10,582 nucleotides of DNA from Bacteroidota bacterium (GTDB taxonomy: Bacteria; Bacteroidota; Bacteroidia; UKL13-3): contig CANHRW010000053.1 in NCBI GenBank assembly GCA_947462865.1, forward strand, positions 1 to 10,582. The letters are read 5' to 3'. Made by a program: the position numbers and the translations under genes. The notes below the pieces were generated by a model. The model was not told the DNA's origin, did no database searches, and worked only from the letters and a program-made list of their open reading frames with translations. Within the stretch, counting starts at the first letter, position 1. Each line of letters opens with the position of its first letter. This document shows, piece by piece, positions 8,056 through 10,582 of the stretch.

Positions 8056-8138
8056 ATCGTAATAAAATTGTGCTGTTGCCAGCGTGAATACTGTGGGAGG
8101 GAGATAGGTAAAATAACTGAAGAGAGGAGGAAGTATTG

Positions 8139-8169
8139 GCTGTACCAATTGTTAAGCAATTGGTACAGC
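8139..8169. promoter_or_regulatory. Perfect 13-bp hairpin in the rng leader
   Basis: GCTGTACCAATTG (8139-8151), a 5-nt loop and CAATTGGTACAGC (8157-8169) pair perfectly. The hairpin begins 7 nt past the stop of the 29-aa gene and ends about 83 nt before the proposed rng start. No U-run follows on either strand, so it is not a standard terminator. Possible roles are partial attenuation, mRNA end protection, or a structured 5' region through which RNase G limits its own mRNA, as RNase E does in E. coli through its 5' leader. The rest of the 121-nt gap (8056-8138) is pyrimidine-rich on the coding strand and shows no clear promoter. Confidence 0.7.
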
Positions 8170-8176
8170 AATTGAA

Positions 8177-8266
8177 TTACTTCTTCTTGTGCCTATTTTT
8201 TCTTAGGCGTTTTTTTCTTTTGTGGGTTGCGATTTTATGACGCTTCCTTTTCTTTCCGCTTGGCAT
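8177..8266 (-). CDS. 29-aa highly basic small protein, probable ribosomal protein (mS38/COX24/bS22-like)
   Basis: Short ORF, ATG (8264-8266) to TAA (8177-8179). The product begins MPSGKKRKRHK and ends RKNRHKKK; 17 of 29 residues are Lys or Arg and 3 are His, with no acidic residue. Evidence that it is real: its ATG lies 2 nt after the stop of the TPR gene (TAA-TT-ATG), it fills the space between two operon genes, and I recall near-identical tiny proteins encoded in other Bacteroidota genomes. The pattern (basic cluster, hydrophobic residue, HKxKK, basic run ending in an RH-rich tail) resembles the C-terminal domain of mitochondrial mS38 (AURKAIP1/COX24) and the actinobacterial ribosomal protein bS22, which sit in rRNA near the decoding centre. 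The assignment to that group is my inference from the pattern. The F. johnsoniae ribosome structure reported an extra protein named bL38; I cannot say from memory whether that is this one. It is too short for a length-filtered gene finder. Confidence 0.85.
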   Translation of the reverse strand: MPSGKKRKRHKIATHKRKKRLRKNRHKKK

Positions 8267-8268
8267 AA

Positions 8269-9108
8269 TTATTTAGAATTTTTAAGGTTAGTAATTGTTT
8301 TATCTATGTTTTTCTTAGCCTCAGGATCCTGGACTAATTTTTTAAAATTTTCGAATGCGAGGATCGCTTTGTTTTTGTTCTCGAGCGAAAGATAACATTG
8401 TCCGAGGAAATAATAAAAATCTGGGTTCATCGGTTCAATTCGGGTAAGCGTTTCAAATCTTATTAAGGCCTTATCCATTTGTCCACTTCGCATAGACAAC
8501 ATACCTAATGTGTAATTGGCCTGAACATTGTTTGAATCTCTTTTTACAATGTCTTTGAGTAATTGAACGCCTTTCATTACATCCAAATCGTTTTGAACAT
8601 AACAAATAGCCAAGCTGTTTTTGGCGTCAATGTTATTTTCGTTAATTGCTATGGTTTTTTCAAATGAGGCAATCGCTTTTTGAGTTGCGAACAATTGCAT
8701 GGCAGTATCTTCTGTTAACGCAGAAAACTCGTAATACTTATTCCCAGAAGTGTTCCAAGAATTTTCATCATTTACCTTTTGTGCAATTTTCTCTAAGTAA
8801 TTTGCTGTTACTAGTTTAAATCCTAGTGAGTCCCAAGTATGAGCCAATTGAGCTGTTGCAAAAAGAATATTTTTTTCATCTTTTATTGCTTCAGTTTGAT
8901 TTTCAATAAGTTCTTTGGCTTGAGGAGATAGAGAATCATTCAAGTTACTGAGGTACAAGTTGAAATCGAAAGGCTCTTTTGCAGGAAGATTGCTTTCACT
9001 TAAAGGTTGCAGTTCAGCCTCGGGCGTTTTGTAATTAAGGTAAAACAAAATCCCTAGCATGCTTAGCAATACCAGTATAATGATGATTTGTGCTCGGTTA
9101 AAATGCAT
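8269..9108 (-). CDS. Membrane-anchored tetratricopeptide repeat protein
   Basis: The 279-aa product starts with a short basic segment and one hydrophobic helix (about residues 7-24, QIIIILVLLSMLGILFYL) with no lipobox, so it is probably a single-pass inner-membrane protein with the rest outside the cytoplasm. After a Pro/Glu-rich linker (about 28-60) the sequence is helical. TPR-like units can be seen at about 122-156 (ending IASFEKTIAINENN), 160-193 (AICYVQ...LLKDIVKRDSNN), 194-227 (YTLGMLSMRSGQMDKALIRFETLTRIEPMN) and 228-262 (YYFLGQCYLSLENKNKAILAFENFKKL). TPRs bind other proteins; the partner is unknown. The ATG at 9106-9108 overlaps the HU stop codon by one base (TAATG), so translation is probably coupled, and the stop lies 2 nt before the small basic gene. 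I cannot give a specific name; a cell-envelope assembly or scaffold role is only a guess. Confidence 0.88.
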   Translation of the reverse strand: MHFNRAQIIIILVLLSMLGILFYLNYKTPEAELQPLSESNLPAKEPFDFNLYLSNLNDSLSPQAKELIENQTEAIKDEKNILFATAQLAHTWDSLGFKLVTANYLEKIAQKVNDENSWNTSGNKYYEFSALTEDTAMQLFATQKAIASFEKTIAINENNIDAKNSLAICYVQNDLDVMKGVQLLKDIVKRDSNNVQANYTLGMLSMRSGQMDKALIRFETLTRIEPMNPDFYYFLGQCYLSLENKNKAILAFENFKKLVQDPEAKKNIDKTITNLKNSK

Positions 9109-9449
9109 TAAGCGTCTTTAAGTGCTTGTTTGGCCTCTGCTTCTCTTTTAGCTGCATTCATTTTAACTGCCTCGCTCTTTTTAATTTTTTCTACAAATGT
9201 TTTTGCAGGTTTGAACGAAGGAATAAAATGTTCATCAATAACCATGGCTGTGTTTTGAGAAATGTTTCTCGCAATCTTTTTTGCGCGTCTTTTAATAATG
9301 AATGAACCAAATCCGCGGAAATAAACATTTCTTCCCTCAGTCATGTTGTTTCTTACTACTCTGAAAAAAGATTCAACCACTTCTTGTACTTGATTTTTTT
9401 CAACTCCTGTTTTTACTGAAATTTCCTGGATAATTTCTGCTTTAGTCAT
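9108..9449 (-). CDS. HU/IHF-family DNA-binding protein
   Basis: Small nucleoid protein, expected to act as a dimer that bends DNA by inserting two beta-arms into the minor groove. The 113-aa product shows the helical dimerisation part (MTKAEIIQEISVKTGVEKNQVQEVVESFF spans 1-29), the signature FRGFGSFIIKRRAKK (44-58), the arm region ARNISQNTAMVIDEHFIPSFKPAKTF (60-85) and a charged Ala/Lys/Glu tail (about 90-113) beyond the roughly 90 residues of canonical HU. At the arm tip the usual RNPxTG becomes RNISQNT, so the intercalating proline is absent; I recall this as common in Bacteroidota homologues. The start at 9447-9449 gives the standard MTKAEII N-terminus. First gene of the operon with the TPR protein, the 29-aa basic protein and RNase G, with a -7-like element about 55 nt upstream. 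HU versus IHF subunit cannot be decided from sequence alone. Confidence 0.95.
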   Translation of the reverse strand: MTKAEIIQEISVKTGVEKNQVQEVVESFFRVVRNNMTEGRNVYFRGFGSFIIKRRAKKIARNISQNTAMVIDEHFIPSFKPAKTFVEKIKKSEAVKMNAAKREAEAKQALKDA

Positions 9450-9576
9450 TGTTAATTGATATTTAGTTGTTTAAGTATAATTTAAATAAATTGTAAGGGG
9501 TTGCAAATGTATGAATTAGATAATAAAAATCTGATTTTTTTTGAATTTTATTCAATTTAATCAAAATTACCCCTTC
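9450..9576. other. Divergent AT-rich intergenic region between the HU operon and mutY
   Basis: 127 nt that must hold promoters for both directions. It includes the TACATTTG element for the HU operon, an eight-T run (9535-9542), a short palindrome TTGAAT-TTT-ATTCAA (9541-9555) near the likely mutY promoter, and a 7-bp inverted pair AAGGGGT (9495-9501) and ACCCCTT (9569-9575). I see no ORF or RNA gene in it. For mutY I could not find a full -33/-7 pair; TTTG at 9540-9543 is a possible -33 element. Confidence 0.6.
9504..9511 (-). promoter_or_regulatory. -7 element of the HU-TPR-rng operon promoter
   Basis: Read on the minus strand this is TACATTTG, a perfect match to the Bacteroidota -7 consensus TAnnTTTG. 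Transcription would start near 9497, giving a leader of roughly 50 nt before the HU start codon. The matching -33 TTTG is not obvious; the sequence at that distance is T-rich. Assigned from the motif and its position before the first gene of the operon. Confidence 0.55.
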
Positions 9577-10582
9577 ATGTCACTGAATTCACTACATAAT
9601 TGGTACCATCAAAATAAAAGAGATTTGCCATGGCGTCATACCCAAGAACCTTATTTTATATGGCTTTCAGAAATTATATTGCAGCAAACCAGAGTTGAGC
9701 AAGGTTTAAATTATTACCTTAAATTCACAGCTCAGTTTCCAACAATTTTTCATTTGGCAGGGGCTAGTCAGGAGCAAGTATTGAAACTTTGGCAGGGTTT
9801 GGGCTACTACAGTAGAGCTAGAAATATGCATGAAACTGCTAAGTTAATTGTTTCCACTCTCAATGGTGTTTTTCCAAATAACTCAATAGGCTTGCAGAAA
9901 TTAAAAGGAATTGGCCCATATACTGCTGCTGCCATTGCTAGTTTTTCATACAATGAACCCGTAGCAGTTTTAGATGGCAATGTTTTTAGAGTATTATCAA
10001 GGTTGTTTGAGGTATCTGTACCCATTAATGTAACTGAAGGTAAACAGGTTTTTACCAAAATTGCATCGGATTTTTTAGACGAAGGTCAACCGGCTATTCA
10101 CAATCAGGCAATGATGGAGTTGGGTGCGATGGTTTGTAAACCTAAAAATCCATTGTGTGGGGAGTGTCCACTAAGACCTATATGTCAGTCTTACAAAAGT
10201 GGTAATGTCAAAAATTACCCGGTTAAGATTAAAAAGTTAAATGTAAAAAATAGGTGTTTTCATTACTTAGCCATTCAATTTCAGGAACAAATTCAAATTA
10301 AACAACGTCAAAAAGGCGATATCTGGGAAGGCTTATATGATTTGCCCATGATTGAGGGTTCAACTGTTTTGGATGAATTGACATTGTTAGAAAAACTGAG
10401 AGAATTGTATCCAGAATTGGATGGTATTCAATTGTCTATTCAAAGGAAATTGGATTTGAAGCATTTATTGACTCATCAAAAAATATATGCCAGTTTTTAT
10501 AAGATAATACCAATTAAAGCCCTTCCTTGTATTCAAGAATCATATTGGGTTCCTTTAAGTAGTTTAAAAAAATTTCCTGCAT
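9577..10582 (+). CDS. mutY: A/G-specific adenine DNA glycosylase (3' end cut by window)
   Basis: Base-excision repair enzyme that removes adenine mispaired with 8-oxoguanine (or G), preventing G:C to T:A transversions. Starting at ATG 9577, 335 codons are visible without a stop. Seen: LPWR (17-20), the catalytic helix WLSEIILQQTRV (29-40, Glu32), LWQGLGYYSRARN (71-83), the helix-hairpin-helix LKGIGPYTAAAIASF (109-123), VLDGNVFRVLSR (131-142, catalytic Asp133), and the iron-sulfur loop Cys187-X6-Cys194-X2-Cys197-X5-Cys203, which binds a [4Fe-4S] cluster. From about 225 comes the MutT-like C-terminal domain that recognises 8-oxoG, with GDIWEGLYDLPM (247-258) and LKHLLTHQKIYASF (294-307), the equivalent of the MutY loop contacting 8-oxoG. 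The family is usually about 350-370 aa, so only a short tail is missing. Divergent from the HU operon. In flavobacteria I recall mutY lying next to ssb and gld genes, so those may follow outside the window. Confidence 0.96.
   Translation, partial: MSLNSLHNWYHQNKRDLPWRHTQEPYFIWLSEIILQQTRVEQGLNYYLKFTAQFPTIFHLAGASQEQVLKLWQGLGYYSRARNMHETAKLIVSTLNGVFPNNSIGLQKLKGIGPYTAAAIASFSYNEPVAVLDGNVFRVLSRLFEVSVPINVTEGKQVFTKIASDFLDEGQPAIHNQAMMELGAMVCKPKNPLCGECPLRPICQSYKSGNVKNYPVKIKKLNVKNRCFHYLAIQFQEQIQIKQRQKGDIWEGLYDLPMIEGSTVLDELTLLEKLRELYPELDGIQLSIQRKLDLKHLLTHQKIYASFYKIIPIKALPCIQESYWVPLSSLKKFPA

Noticed and set aside
8056..8148. Upstream extension of rng to a TTG at 8148, giving 548 aa
   Set aside because: The added residues are Pro/Phe-rich without family similarity and pass through half of the leader hairpin. 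Conserved sequence begins at TTG 8055.
8139..8169. Reading the 13-bp hairpin as an intrinsic terminator
   Set aside because: No T-run follows the stem on either strand.
6505..8174. CAATTGAATT shared by the rng 3' end and the sequence just after the 29-aa gene
   Set aside because: Ten identical bases followed by CTTCTTG-like sequence arise from the Glu/Lys codons and stops of the two genes; too short to be a repeat element.
9541..9555. Palindrome TTGAAT-TTT-ATTCAA before mutY as an operator
   Set aside because: Short arms made mostly of A and T in a very AT-rich intergenic stretch; likely chance without comparative support.
9495..9575. AAGGGGT / ACCCCTT inverted pair framing the HU-mutY intergenic region
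   Set aside because: Only 7 bp with a 67-nt separation, and it is unlikely that one transcript contains both arms.
9807..10058. Minus-strand open frame of 83 codons inside mutY
   Set aside because: mutY on the plus strand has all catalytic and iron-sulfur residues across this region, so the reverse frame is a shadow.

Overview
The window looks like a chromosomal segment from a member of the Bacteroidota. The evidence is AT-rich DNA, starts preceded by A-rich sequence with no recognisable Shine-Dalgarno motif, a secreted metalloprotease with a C-terminal type IX secretion (T9SS) sorting domain, a Bacteroidota-type RNase G, an HU protein with the arm sequence usual for this phylum, and a perfect match to the Bacteroidota -7 promoter element (TAnnTTTG). 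I cannot name a genus. No mobile element, CRISPR array, tRNA, rRNA, phage gene or defence island is visible. Nearly all of it is core genome.

Layout. On the plus strand, aroC (chorismate synthase, 10-1110) is followed after 18 nt by a T9SS-exported M43 zinc metalloprotease (1129-2967), which ends at a good intrinsic terminator. After a 181-nt intergenic region with a 10-bp inverted repeat and a candidate promoter come topA (3149-5548) and, 2 nt later, a SirB1-like transglutaminase-fold protein (5551-6501). The stop codon of that gene abuts, with no spacer, the stop codon of a convergent minus-strand operon. Read in its own direction, that operon is an HU/IHF-family protein (9449-9108), a membrane-anchored TPR protein (9108-8269), a 29-residue extremely basic protein (8266-8177) and RNase G (8055-6502). 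The first three are tightly coupled (1-nt overlap, then a 2-nt gap). RNase G is set apart by a 121-nt leader holding a perfect 13-bp hairpin. A 127-nt AT-rich region then separates the operon from divergent mutY (9577 to the window end, 3'-truncated).

How the genes relate. topA and HU both act on DNA topology and nucleoid structure. RNase G works in rRNA maturation and mRNA decay, and the tiny basic protein looks ribosomal, so the minus-strand operon joins nucleoid, ribosome and RNA-processing functions. MutY repairs oxidised DNA. AroC is the last step of the shikimate pathway.

The two most interesting items are the 29-aa protein, too short for ordinary gene calling, which I suggest belongs to the mS38/COX24/bS22-like ribosomal group, and the hairpin leader with TTG start of the RNase G gene, which could be an autoregulatory region. 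I found no convincing new multi-gene system.
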